Shown: piece by piece, positions 33,406-41,785 of the stretch
How positions within the stretch are numbered: position 1 is the stretch's first letter
Layout of the letters: each line of letters starts with the position of its first letter
Origin: Cyanobacteria bacterium FACHB-471
Lineage (GTDB): Bacteria; Cyanobacteriota; Cyanobacteriia; Elainellales; Elainellaceae
Direction: 5' to 3'
Assembly: GCA_014695345.1 (NCBI GenBank)
Contig: JACJOC010000058.1
Location: forward strand, 1 to 64,000
Length of the DNA stretch: 64,000 nucleotides
The notes under the pieces: generated by a model
Told to the model about the DNA's origin: nothing
What the model saw: the letters and a program-made list of their open reading frames with translations, nothing else
The model's database searches: none
Program-made: the position numbers and the translations under genes

Positions 33406-34368
33406 TTAGTAGGTTGCCTGTAGGCGGCTAAGCAGGTATTCGCCCGATGTCACGGGAGGGTATCGGGGTGGATTTTCTGAGGACTGACAACTGGGCAGGC
33501 AAACGATTTCAGCTTCAGCATCAGGTTGACAGAAGAAGGCAATCGAGTAGCGATCGCGTCCCACATTTTCCCCCTGAGGCAGTGCCACCCGATGTTTAGT
33601 CGAGCGAAACACATCATTGCTCCAGCGCTGGGTTAAATCCCCCGTATTAATCAAAACGGCATCAGGAATTGAGGGAGCTGAAATCCATCCACCCGCTGCC
33701 GTTTGCACCTCCAAGCCACCCACATCATCTTGAAACAGCAGCGTCAGCGTACCGTAGTCAGAGTGTGCTCCCGCCCGAATTTGTCCTGGCTTTGGTGGGT
33801 TCGCTAAAGGTGGGTAATGGAGTAGGCGGAGGGTATAGTTATGAGCCTGGTGTTTGTCAGAAATAAAGGATTCAGGCATTTGAAGGGCGATCGCAAACGC
33901 ACGAAATATCCGATCAGCAGCTTCCGTGCAAACTTCAAAAAACTCTGTCACCGCCTGCCGAAAGTCATCTTGACCAGCGGGCCACTGGTTTAGCATTAGA
34001 GCTGGATTCTCAGTTCCCACATCCTCAACAGACACTTCTTTGCCAACATTAAAAGCTTCTTTCAAATCACCAGGCTTTGTCTCGTCCAGTCGTTCTCGCT
34101 CAACGCCGACATAGCCACGATTGCTCATTTCGTTTGACCAGGCGATCGCCTGCTTTTCCTCATCTGGCGAGGCAAAAAACCGACGTGACTGGTCGAATAC
34201 GTGAGCGATCGCCTCTTGTGGAATGCCGTGATGAGTCAGATACAAAAAACCTACCTGATGACAAGCACGATAAATTTCTTGAGCAACTCGCTGTTTTCCC
34301 TCTAGGTCATCTGTGACAAAAGGAGAAAAATCAATGACTGGAATTTCAACACAAGCATCAACTAGCAT
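33406..34368 (-). CDS. 2-oxoglutarate/Fe(II) oxygenase, isopenicillin N synthase family
   Basis: I choose ATG 34368 (MLVDACVEIPVIDFSPF), where the family normally begins; the frame is open to 34416. The protein has 320 residues. The N-terminal DIOX_N region has RACHQVGFLYLTHHGIP. The iron site is HSD in AGAHSDYGTLTLLFQDD and the distal His in STKHRVALP. The Arg in DRYSIAFF is positioned to bind 2-oxoglutarate. Family members oxidise many small molecules, including nucleobases and plant hormones. The gene is upstream of, and on the same strand as, a nucleoside-type ABC transporter, which hints at a nucleobase or nucleoside substrate. That is inference. Confidence 0.92.
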   Translation of the reverse strand: MLVDACVEIPVIDFSPFVTDDLEGKQRVAQEIYRACHQVGFLYLTHHGIPQEAIAHVFDQSRRFFASPDEEKQAIAWSNEMSNRGYVGVERERLDETKPGDLKEAFNVGKEVSVEDVGTENPALMLNQWPAGQDDFRQAVTEFFEVCTEAADRIFRAFAIALQMPESFISDKHQAHNYTLRLLHYPPLANPPKPGQIRAGAHSDYGTLTLLFQDDVGGLEVQTAAGGWISAPSIPDAVLINTGDLTQRWSNDVFRSTKHRVALPQGENVGRDRYSIAFFCQPDAEAEIVCLPSCQSSENPPRYPPVTSGEYLLSRLQATY

Positions 34369-34498
34369 AATTTCTCTTAGCACGCTCAAGCAGGTGTAGC
34401 GATCGCCCAACTCCATCGATTAACGCCGATAGATGAACTCACCGCGGTATCGAAGATAACTGTTTATGTAGCGCTGGTCACTCCTGAAAACTAGTTTT

Positions 34499-36112
34499 CT
34501 AACTGCCTTCTTTTGTGATCAATATCCAATTCTCAGTTCCCTTTGACACATTGAGTATCGCTTTGGGCTGGAGCTTGAGATCTCTAAGAGCATTGGAGTC
34601 AAGCAAAAAATAGGGTTGAGGATTACTGTTCCAAAGTTCTAGAAGCCGTTCTTGAGAAGCAGGGATAACGCGGCGATCGCTATAGAAATTCAAGGACGGA
34701 CGATTGTATGGGTAGGACGTGTAAACACGCTGATCAGTCGGGACACCCTGCTGCACAATTTCAGCGACAGGTTTCACCGGATATGCCTCGGCTATTTCCC
34801 AGACCCAATGCTCAGAAGCCATTAGCAACAGCAGCGACAGATAGCTTCCCCAGATCAAAACAGAGAGAAACTGCGGATTTTGTCGTGCGATTAAAACAGC
34901 AACTGTGGTCATGGAAACCCCGACCGATGCCAGAATCACCTCCAGGTCAGGCTCAGGTTGCAGACTAAACTTGGCGAAATAAAGGCTCCCAACCCAACCT
35001 ACCACTGCAAATAAAGCAAATACTCCAATCCAAACCCGGGAATAAGTTGAACTGTGGGACTGCTTCATGCCAATAGGCTGACTTCCCCAAAATTGAGCAA
35101 GCTGAGCGCCAACAGCCAGAGCTAGAGCCGGGTAGAGCGGCAAAATGTACCAGGGCAGCTTGGTTGCCATGAGGGAAATCGCCATCAGGTAGACCCCACT
35201 CCAAACCAAAACCAGTTTTGCCCAACTCAAGGTTCGATTCTGCCAAACCCGCTTAAACGCTAGAGGCAAAAACAGCAGCCAAGGAAAGCCATATTTGAGC
35301 AGCTCTAAAATGTAGTACCAGGGCGGACCAATGTGATTCTCTACAGGTGTCCAGATACGACGAAAGGACTGGTCAACGACGCTAACGCCGAGAAACTGCT
35401 GTCCATACTGCAGCCATTGTGCTCCATACCAAAAGGCAACGGGTAAACTGCCAATGCCGATGCCAGCCCAAAGGTAGGGCAGAGTGATTAATCGCGGAGT
35501 ATCCCATAGTAAAAAGATTAGGGCGATCGCTCCCAGCAGCAAGCCCAACATCACACCTTTGGTCAGGCAAATCAAACCAAATCCGATGCCAATCCCCAAA
35601 CTGTAGCGACTGTCTCGGCGCGATCGCAGCAAACACCAGACCATCAGCAGCATAAAGCACAGCACTGCTCCATCCAGCATCGCCAATCGCCCATGTCGCA
35701 CTACAGGGAGAAACGTCAGGTAGACTAAAGCGGCAAAAACAGCAGGAATTCGTTGCCCAAAAGCTTCTCGTCCAATGCTGTAAAGCAGGGGCACCGAAAG
35801 CGCTGTGAGAAAAGCCCCTGGCAGTCTAGCTGACCACTCGTTGATGCCAGCGATCGCATAACTTCCCACAACCAGCAAATGCATCAGCGGCGGCTTATTT
35901 AAGTAGGGTTCACCCCAGTAAGTAGGATAGAGCCAGATTAAGGAATGGGGGGGCGATCGCCAAATCTCACGCGCCACTTGTGCCACTAGCCCCTCATCCC
36001 AATCTCGCAGGGGCAAGCCGCCCAAATTAATGCTGTATAGCAACATTGCTGCTGCAAAGAGCCCTAACAGCCACAGCCAATCCGTCAGACGATCATCCTG
36101 CTTAATTTTCAT
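34499..36112 (-). CDS. GT39-family (ArnT/PMT-like) membrane glycosyltransferase
   Basis: The protein has 537 residues with about eleven to twelve membrane helices up to residue 430 and a soluble C-terminal domain. LRDWDEGLVAQVAREIW (about residues 35-51) has the Asp-Glu pair of the first outside loop, the catalytic site of GT-C/GT39 enzymes. YLNKPPLMHLLVVGSYAIAG and NEWSARLPGAFLTAL are further hallmarks. Known relatives move a sugar from polyprenyl phosphate to lipid or protein. The acceptor here is unknown. Its start overlaps the end of the sugar-permease gene by 11 bases, so translation is probably coupled. It is the last gene of a packed leftward set. Confidence 0.9.
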   Translation of the reverse strand: MKIKQDDRLTDWLWLLGLFAAAMLLYSINLGGLPLRDWDEGLVAQVAREIWRSPPHSLIWLYPTYWGEPYLNKPPLMHLLVVGSYAIAGINEWSARLPGAFLTALSVPLLYSIGREAFGQRIPAVFAALVYLTFLPVVRHGRLAMLDGAVLCFMLLMVWCLLRSRRDSRYSLGIGIGFGLICLTKGVMLGLLLGAIALIFLLWDTPRLITLPYLWAGIGIGSLPVAFWYGAQWLQYGQQFLGVSVVDQSFRRIWTPVENHIGPPWYYILELLKYGFPWLLFLPLAFKRVWQNRTLSWAKLVLVWSGVYLMAISLMATKLPWYILPLYPALALAVGAQLAQFWGSQPIGMKQSHSSTYSRVWIGVFALFAVVGWVGSLYFAKFSLQPEPDLEVILASVGVSMTTVAVLIARQNPQFLSVLIWGSYLSLLLLMASEHWVWEIAEAYPVKPVAEIVQQGVPTDQRVYTSYPYNRPSLNFYSDRRVIPASQERLLELWNSNPQPYFLLDSNALRDLKLQPKAILNVSKGTENWILITKEGS

Positions 36113-36989
36113 CTCCTAAAATTCGGAGCTGTAAGTAAACAAACACTAGCGTTACCATCAACAGCACTGTAGCAGCCGCAGCCGCATAGCCAAAGTCAAA
36201 CTGAGCGAATGCTTGATTATAGATGTAAAAAACCAGCAGATTCGTCGAGTTTAACGGACCACCGCCGGTGATTACATAAGGTTGCTCAAAGCTGCGGAGC
36301 GTAAAAATTGCTGTCGTCACCGTTGCAAAGATTAGCGTCGGACGTAACCCCGGCAGTGTAATGTGCCAAAACTGCTGCCAAACATTTGCACCATCCAGCT
36401 CGGCCGCTTCATAACGATTGGCAGGAATGGCTTGCAACCCCGCCAAAAACACCACCAGGTTGAAGCCAAGCTGCTTCCAAATGCTCAACAAAATCAGCAC
36501 AGGCATTGCCCAGGTGACACTGCCCAACCAGGGAATTGGCTCTATCCCAACAGTGCTCAACAGCGCATTCACCGGACCATCGGTTTGAAATAGCCAGCGA
36601 AACCCAAGCCCTACGGCAACAAGAGAGGTAATTGAGGGAATAAAATAGGCAGTCCGCAGCAGCCCTCTAAACGCTACCGACCGATTTAGCAGCACTGCCA
36701 AGCCCAAGGGAATCACCAGACTGGGAATTACAGTAGCCAAGGTGAAATAAACCGTATTGCCGATAACTTGCCAAAAATCTGGAGTGAGGAATAGCCGCCA
36801 GTAATTTCTCAGCCCAACCCACTGAATTCCCGCACGGGTGAAGCTGCCTGATGTAAAGCTGAGATAGATCAGATAGGCAATCGGACCCAGTAGGAATGCC
36901 CCTAGTAAAATCAGGGCTGGAGCCAGGAATAACCAGGCAACTAGAACTTCGCGCTGCGGTTCATTTAGGGCATTTGGCGATCGCGTCAT
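36102..36989 (-). CDS. sugar ABC transporter permease (MalF/UgpA-like), orphan
   Basis: The protein has 295 residues and six membrane helices. LVAWLFLAPALILLGAFLLG is the first. EAAELDGANVWQQFWHITLP (about residues 194-213) is the EAA loop that binds the ATPase. YVITGGGPLNSTNLLVFYIY is a conserved C-terminal segment. Its partner permease, ATPase and sugar-binding protein are absent from the locus. Its start overlaps the preceding START-like gene by four bases (ATGA), and its end overlaps the GT39 gene. The missing partners are presumably elsewhere. The sugar is unknown. Confidence 0.9.
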   Translation of the reverse strand: MTRSPNALNEPQREVLVAWLFLAPALILLGAFLLGPIAYLIYLSFTSGSFTRAGIQWVGLRNYWRLFLTPDFWQVIGNTVYFTLATVIPSLVIPLGLAVLLNRSVAFRGLLRTAYFIPSITSLVAVGLGFRWLFQTDGPVNALLSTVGIEPIPWLGSVTWAMPVLILLSIWKQLGFNLVVFLAGLQAIPANRYEAAELDGANVWQQFWHITLPGLRPTLIFATVTTAIFTLRSFEQPYVITGGGPLNSTNLLVFYIYNQAFAQFDFGYAAAAATVLLMVTLVFVYLQLRILGDEN

Positions 36990-37666
36990 GACAAGCTAAA
37001 CAATTCATTAACCCGCTCACGAATCGCAACTAGATTCATCGCCAAATTGGTGCTGAGCCGACGTTCAATCAGTCCCACAGGCATTGCCATGCGAGGCAAA
37101 ACCAGAACGCTATAGCAAAGTTCTGTGCCTGTTTGATTCCCTAACATAATAGGTTGAAGCTGCCAGCTCCCAGAAAACACCTTGAAGTCTCCCTCAACCA
37201 TTTTGAAGTCAAGCCGTTGAGGAAAATTCTCAACCATATCAAGGACTACGCGCGCACAAAACTTGAAGTTAAGCAAACACTGAGTTCCTACTTGCTCCAG
37301 CCGAATACCGCCTTGCGGGTGAGGAATCTGTCTGCTCTTAGACAAGCTTGGAATAAAGTCTGAAAGCTTCTCGTAATCCGTGAGGATCTGCCAAACTTGC
37401 TCAGCAGGATAAGGAATTTGTACCTTTGCAGAAATTCGGCGCTGCCGCCCATCCAACCGTTCCGTCTCAACCTCTACATCCTCCAGCAGGGCTGGCTCAT
37501 AAGGCAGGTCAACGTTAACCAACTCAGGAGCTGCTGCATCCTGAGCGGCTAAAGGACTACGCTCCGAATTTAGGTTGTACACGTCGGTCACGGGTAACTC
37601 CAGTCGATCGGCTTCAGGATAAACAGGGAATTCAGAAGAAAAGAACTGAGGGTTAGCAGCTTTCAT
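36986..37666 (-). CDS. SRPBCC/START-like (polyketide cyclase-type) protein
   Basis: The protein has 226 residues. The first 85 residues are an acidic, variable extension. Residues about 88-220 form the helix-grip fold: ISAKVQIPYPAEQVWQILTD, YEKLSDFIPSLSKSRQI, GGIRLEQVGTQCL, FKVFSGSWQLQP and the C-terminal helix NLAMNLVAIRERVNELF. This subgroup resembles COQ10-like and cyanobacterial cyclase/dehydrase proteins that bind hydrophobic ligands. It lies 24 bases after the histidine kinase gene and overlaps the permease start by four bases. A lipid or polyprenyl-binding role in this set would be inference. Confidence 0.85.
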   Translation of the reverse strand: MKAANPQFFSSEFPVYPEADRLELPVTDVYNLNSERSPLAAQDAAAPELVNVDLPYEPALLEDVEVETERLDGRQRRISAKVQIPYPAEQVWQILTDYEKLSDFIPSLSKSRQIPHPQGGIRLEQVGTQCLLNFKFCARVVLDMVENFPQRLDFKMVEGDFKVFSGSWQLQPIMLGNQTGTELCYSVLVLPRMAMPVGLIERRLSTNLAMNLVAIRERVNELFSLS

Positions 37667-37690
37667 AGGTATCTATGCCCAATTTCTCAA

Positions 37691-39763
37691 TTAGATTAGG
37701 GTTCTGTCAAGGTCAGAGTAGGTAGAGTTCCCATGAACTACAGGTAGAGTTAAGGTAAAGCAAGTCTCCCAGGATTGGCTCTGCTCTAGGGGACGACTAG
37801 AGACGGCAATCGTTCCGTTGAGGTGTTCTACCAAACCTTTCGCAAGAGCAAGTCCCAGCCCAGTTCCCTGGATTGCTCTTTGAGTGACTCCCTGCCCCCG
37901 GCGAAATTTGTCAAAGATGTACGGCAATTCCTCCGGAGAAATTGCAGAGCCGACATTACTGAGTGTCAGGACCAAACAATTCTCTGAATGACTAAATTCA
38001 CGATGAGCGTTCAAGTGAATAGAACTACCGTAATCTGCATATTTTTCGGCATTTGTCAGCAGTTCTGTCAGAATGCGATTGAGGCTGTCTAAATCGGTAT
38101 GAACTGGCAAAGGTTGAGAAGGTAAATTGACAACTAGAGTTAATTTTTTGCTGGTTAGACTTACTTCAAAGGATTGGGTCAGGTCTTGAATGAAATCCTT
38201 GAAATCTATTTTCTGCCATTGAATAGTCGTTGAGTTTGACTCTAGTTTCTGCAATGCTAGCAGGTCATTGATCAAGCTTGTTTCTTGAGCACACTGCTGT
38301 TCCAAAATATCTAGGTATTTAGCTTGGCGCTCTGGTGGTAGGTCTGCCTGGCGCAACATTCGAATCGCTAGAGTCATACTGGTCAAGGGAGTCCGCAGTT
38401 CATGGCTGACTGTACTAAGAAATTCTTCCCGAATCTGGTGCAATCGGCGCAATTGTTCGACCTGTTGGCGGGTTTTTTCGTAAAGTTTTGCCTGTACTTC
38501 AAGGCTTCGCTTGAGTTGGGCAGTGCGCTCTTCGACTAATGCTTGTACCTGTCGCAGTGTCCGGGATTGAATGATGGCAGTGCTGAGTTGAGCTGCAACT
38601 AGTTTGGCAAAGATAATATCTTCTCGCTGCCAGGAACAAGGCTGAGAGTGCTGCAAAGTTAGGTAGCCCAGTACGGTGCCTTGACTTTCTAGCGGCATCA
38701 AAACTAGAGCTGGCATTGCTTCCAGGTTGAAGATTGGCGCAATACTTTTAGCAGGGGCGATAAAGTCAGCAGAAATAGGAGGGTTTAAGACATCGGTGGT
38801 AGCCGTGGAAATGACGACAGGCTCGGTACCATTGATAAATGCTTGCTGACAAAGTTGACAACTAGAAAGTTCAAAGGAGGTATTAGACCAAGTGCCTGTT
38901 TCTGAGTTGATGATTTCCTCAGAGCTTGAAGCAGTTGGAGAATTGAGCAGGTCACAAGCTCTGGGTGATTCACAAACAACCGTTACTTTAGCTTTTGGAA
39001 TTTGTAAGGTGCGGTTTTTGAGGGGGTGGTCAGAATATTTGAGCAACAAAACAGCACTGCGGCTAATCTGTAGCGCTGTAATTAATCCTTCTGTTACGAG
39101 TTGAAAGATTTGGGGTAGATCCCAAGCACTCCGGATAGCTCTAGTTAGCTGATCGATAAATGCTTGATACCTTACTTGCTGCTGCACTTGCCGCTCAAGT
39201 TGAGTTTGAGAGATGGCGATCGCAACTTGCTCTGATGCAGTTTCGAGTAGCTGAACCTCTTCCTGTGTCCATCGATGAGATTGCGATCGCATCACCATAA
39301 TGACTCCGTTGATTCGCCCCTGAAAATGGGTTCTTTTAGCCAAGACCGCTTTGATGGCTGGTGTTGGCACGTTTAGCAATAGTGGTTTATTTTTTTGGCT
39401 TTCTGGTATGTGTGATGAAGAAGGTTGAGATTGCGCTTCTCTCTGAAGCTCAGATGCTGCTTGGTGGTCAAGAAGAGCAGTCTGAATGTCAGCTAAAGCA
39501 ATCGAATGAGAACAATCAGATGTTTCTTCAGATCCTTTGAAGAGCCGTTTTTGCAAAATGATTAGTGAGGTAGGTTGATAGCGATGAAAAGTCGCTTGAC
39601 TTTGAGGAGTCCAGCAGACGGACTGATGGCTAGCTCCATCAGGATTAAGGGTGATCGCACAACAATCTGCCAAAAACGTTTCTCCAATCACCTGGCTCAA
39701 CGCCAACAGCGCTGATTGACTAGTGTCGCTTGTCAAAGGAATTTGAGCCAGTTTTTGCCGCAT
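37691..39763 (-). CDS. GAF-domain sensor histidine kinase
   Basis: The protein has 690 residues and no membrane segment. The first GAF-like domain covers about residues 15-195 (FLADCCAITLNPDGASHQ, HRWTQEEVQLLETASEQVAI). The second covers about 215-405 (LPQIFQLVTEGLITALQISR, MPLESQGTVLGYLTLQHSQP, REDIIFAKLVAAQLSTAI). A coiled coil leads to STVSHELRTPLTSMTLAIR, with the phospho-accepting His near residue 454. The ATPase domain has the N box LLTNAEKYA and GTGLGLALAKGL. The cysteines seen in the GAF domains do not include an obvious bilin-attachment motif. Its stop is 24 bases from the START-like gene, suggesting a common transcript. No response regulator is nearby. Confidence 0.93.
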   Translation of the reverse strand: MRQKLAQIPLTSDTSQSALLALSQVIGETFLADCCAITLNPDGASHQSVCWTPQSQATFHRYQPTSLIILQKRLFKGSEETSDCSHSIALADIQTALLDHQAASELQREAQSQPSSSHIPESQKNKPLLLNVPTPAIKAVLAKRTHFQGRINGVIMVMRSQSHRWTQEEVQLLETASEQVAIAISQTQLERQVQQQVRYQAFIDQLTRAIRSAWDLPQIFQLVTEGLITALQISRSAVLLLKYSDHPLKNRTLQIPKAKVTVVCESPRACDLLNSPTASSSEEIINSETGTWSNTSFELSSCQLCQQAFINGTEPVVISTATTDVLNPPISADFIAPAKSIAPIFNLEAMPALVLMPLESQGTVLGYLTLQHSQPCSWQREDIIFAKLVAAQLSTAIIQSRTLRQVQALVEERTAQLKRSLEVQAKLYEKTRQQVEQLRRLHQIREEFLSTVSHELRTPLTSMTLAIRMLRQADLPPERQAKYLDILEQQCAQETSLINDLLALQKLESNSTTIQWQKIDFKDFIQDLTQSFEVSLTSKKLTLVVNLPSQPLPVHTDLDSLNRILTELLTNAEKYADYGSSIHLNAHREFSHSENCLVLTLSNVGSAISPEELPYIFDKFRRGQGVTQRAIQGTGLGLALAKGLVEHLNGTIAVSSRPLEQSQSWETCFTLTLPVVHGNSTYSDLDRTLI

Positions 39764-40053
39764 CTGATCTGATATGTTGTTTACCTTGAGGCTGGGTGAT
39801 CTTGACTTGCTTCAGATTACACGTTGTCAAAGGCTTACAGTATCCGTGATTCCTCTACGATTCACTAAATCTTGTCTAATGTTTTTCAAAATTTGTGTGA
39901 GAGCCTTCCGCAATTCTCAGGGCTTGCACTAGTTATGCAATGTCTTGCAAGGTTAAGAAAATTCTTTAGGGCAAAGGTTACTAACCCATACTGAAGCTAA
40001 TACCTGCTATAACCGACAGGGAAAGGGCTTTACTCCCTCTGCATTTTGAATCT

Positions 40054-41757
40054 ATGACTTCAGTGACTTCAGCACCAGTTGCACTCTCCTCATCACAGAC
40101 GATCGGTACGGTTAAAGGTCCGGGGGAAGACGGAAATCAGTATGTTTTCATTACGGCAAATAACCGTCACGTTAAGATTGGTGAGTTTGTTTACTATGAA
40201 GTGCCTGCAGCGGAAGCCTTCCAAATGCCGCTACAGATTCTAGGTAAAATTTCAGCTCGTTGTTTAATTGATCATTTGCCTGATCGGATTTTTGCTGATA
40301 CCGAGATTAGCCCAGAGGCGATCGCTGCCTTAGTTGGTTTCACCCATCCCAGCCCTGAAATCTACGAAGTCACTGTGGATGTAATCGGCTACTTCCATCG
40401 ATCGCTGGGCTTTATGAACCCACGTAAAACGCCTGATCCAGGCGCAAAAGTATATTTAGCTGACGATGCTGGTTTGCAGCAGGTTTTGAATAAACGGCAA
40501 CCTGGAGAAGTCGGTTCAGCCCATATTGGTTCCCTGTTGCTGAGAGAAACTGCGTCAGTGCCGATCGCCCTGGATGTCAAAGAATTAGTCAGCACCCACA
40601 TGGCGATTTTAGCGGGAACCGGATCGGGTAAGTCCTATACGGCTGGGGTCTTGGTTGAGGAATTGCTATCGCCCCACAACCGAGCCGCAGTGCTGATTTT
40701 TGACCCGCATGGAGAATATGGGACGCTATCAGACATGCGAGGGCATCCGGATTTTACAGCCGCAGATGGTTATGCCCCTAAGGTTAAAGTCCTGACTCCA
40801 GACGATGTGCGGATTCGGGTTTCTTCATTGGATTACTACGATATTTTGACGCTGCTGCCAGAAATGAGCGATCGCCAGCAGTCAATTCTCAACAAAGCGT
40901 TCACTATTCTTAAGCGACACAAGCGGGGCGACTATCGCTGGGGCGTGAATGATTTGATTGCCGCGGTCTATGAAGCAGACCGAACGCAGGATGACGAAGG
41001 AAATGAAAAGACCGGATCTTCTGCTCCTGCGATTGAATGGAAACTCGACCGATTGGATCGATCAGCATATTTCCACTCAATTGATCACCTTGCTCCCAAA
41101 GATTTGTTTGAACCGGGACAAGTGACCGTGCTGCAAATGAATGAGATTAGCCAGGAAGAACAGCAAGTTATCTGTGCAGCAGTGTTACGACAAGCGAGCC
41201 ATGCACGCATGAATACGGAAAAGGGCAACATCACATCCGAGGATGAGAACTATCTGCCTTATCCCGTCTTTGTCCTGCTCGAGGAAGCTCATCGCTTTGC
41301 GCCTGCCCATGAGCCGTCTCGCTGCAAGATGATTTTGCGAACCATCCTGAGTGAGGGACGAAAGTTTGGCATGGGGGTAGGGCTAATTACCCAACGTCCC
41401 GGCAAGCTTGACTCAGATGTTCTATCTCAGTGCATGAGCCAGTTCATCATGCGGATCGTTAATCCTGTTGATCAGGACAGCCTTAAATATGGTGTAGAGG
41501 CAGCCGGACGGGACTTACTGAAAGAGTTACCCGCCCTTACCAAAGGGCAGGTGATTGTTGCAGGGGCTTGTGTCAATACGCCTGTTCTATGTCAGGTGCG
41601 ACAGCGCAGAACGGTTCATGGTGGTGAAACGTTAAATGCGCCTGAGCTATGGCAGAAGCATTTCCAGCAGCACCAAGTTAGAGCGAGAGAGATTGAGAAG
41701 GCTCCTGTGGCGGGGCGATCGCGGTCCCAAACTTTCCGAGGAGTCAGCATTGAGTAG
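40054..41757 (+). CDS. HerA-like hexameric DNA translocase/ATPase
   Basis: The protein has 567 residues. The N-terminal HAS-barrel covers residues about 15-80 (TIGTVKGPGEDGNQYVFIT, HVKIGEFVYYEVP). The ATPase core has Walker A LAGTGSGKSYTAGVL (about 188-202), LIFDPHGEYG, Walker B PYPVFVLLEEAHRFAP (about 408-423) and the C-terminal SEGRKFGMGVGLITQRPGKL with sensor and arginine-finger region. HerA acts with the NurA nuclease in end resection in archaea, and related bacterial ATPases work with varied nucleases, some in phage defence. No NurA-like gene is adjacent. The downstream convergent gene is of unknown function. Confidence 0.92.
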   Translation: MTSVTSAPVALSSSQTIGTVKGPGEDGNQYVFITANNRHVKIGEFVYYEVPAAEAFQMPLQILGKISARCLIDHLPDRIFADTEISPEAIAALVGFTHPSPEIYEVTVDVIGYFHRSLGFMNPRKTPDPGAKVYLADDAGLQQVLNKRQPGEVGSAHIGSLLLRETASVPIALDVKELVSTHMAILAGTGSGKSYTAGVLVEELLSPHNRAAVLIFDPHGEYGTLSDMRGHPDFTAADGYAPKVKVLTPDDVRIRVSSLDYYDILTLLPEMSDRQQSILNKAFTILKRHKRGDYRWGVNDLIAAVYEADRTQDDEGNEKTGSSAPAIEWKLDRLDRSAYFHSIDHLAPKDLFEPGQVTVLQMNEISQEEQQVICAAVLRQASHARMNTEKGNITSEDENYLPYPVFVLLEEAHRFAPAHEPSRCKMILRTILSEGRKFGMGVGLITQRPGKLDSDVLSQCMSQFIMRIVNPVDQDSLKYGVEAAGRDLLKELPALTKGQVIVAGACVNTPVLCQVRQRRTVHGGETLNAPELWQKHFQQHQVRAREIEKAPVAGRSRSQTFRGVSIE

Positions 41758-41785
41758 TTCAGCTAAAACAGTTCAGCTAAAACAT

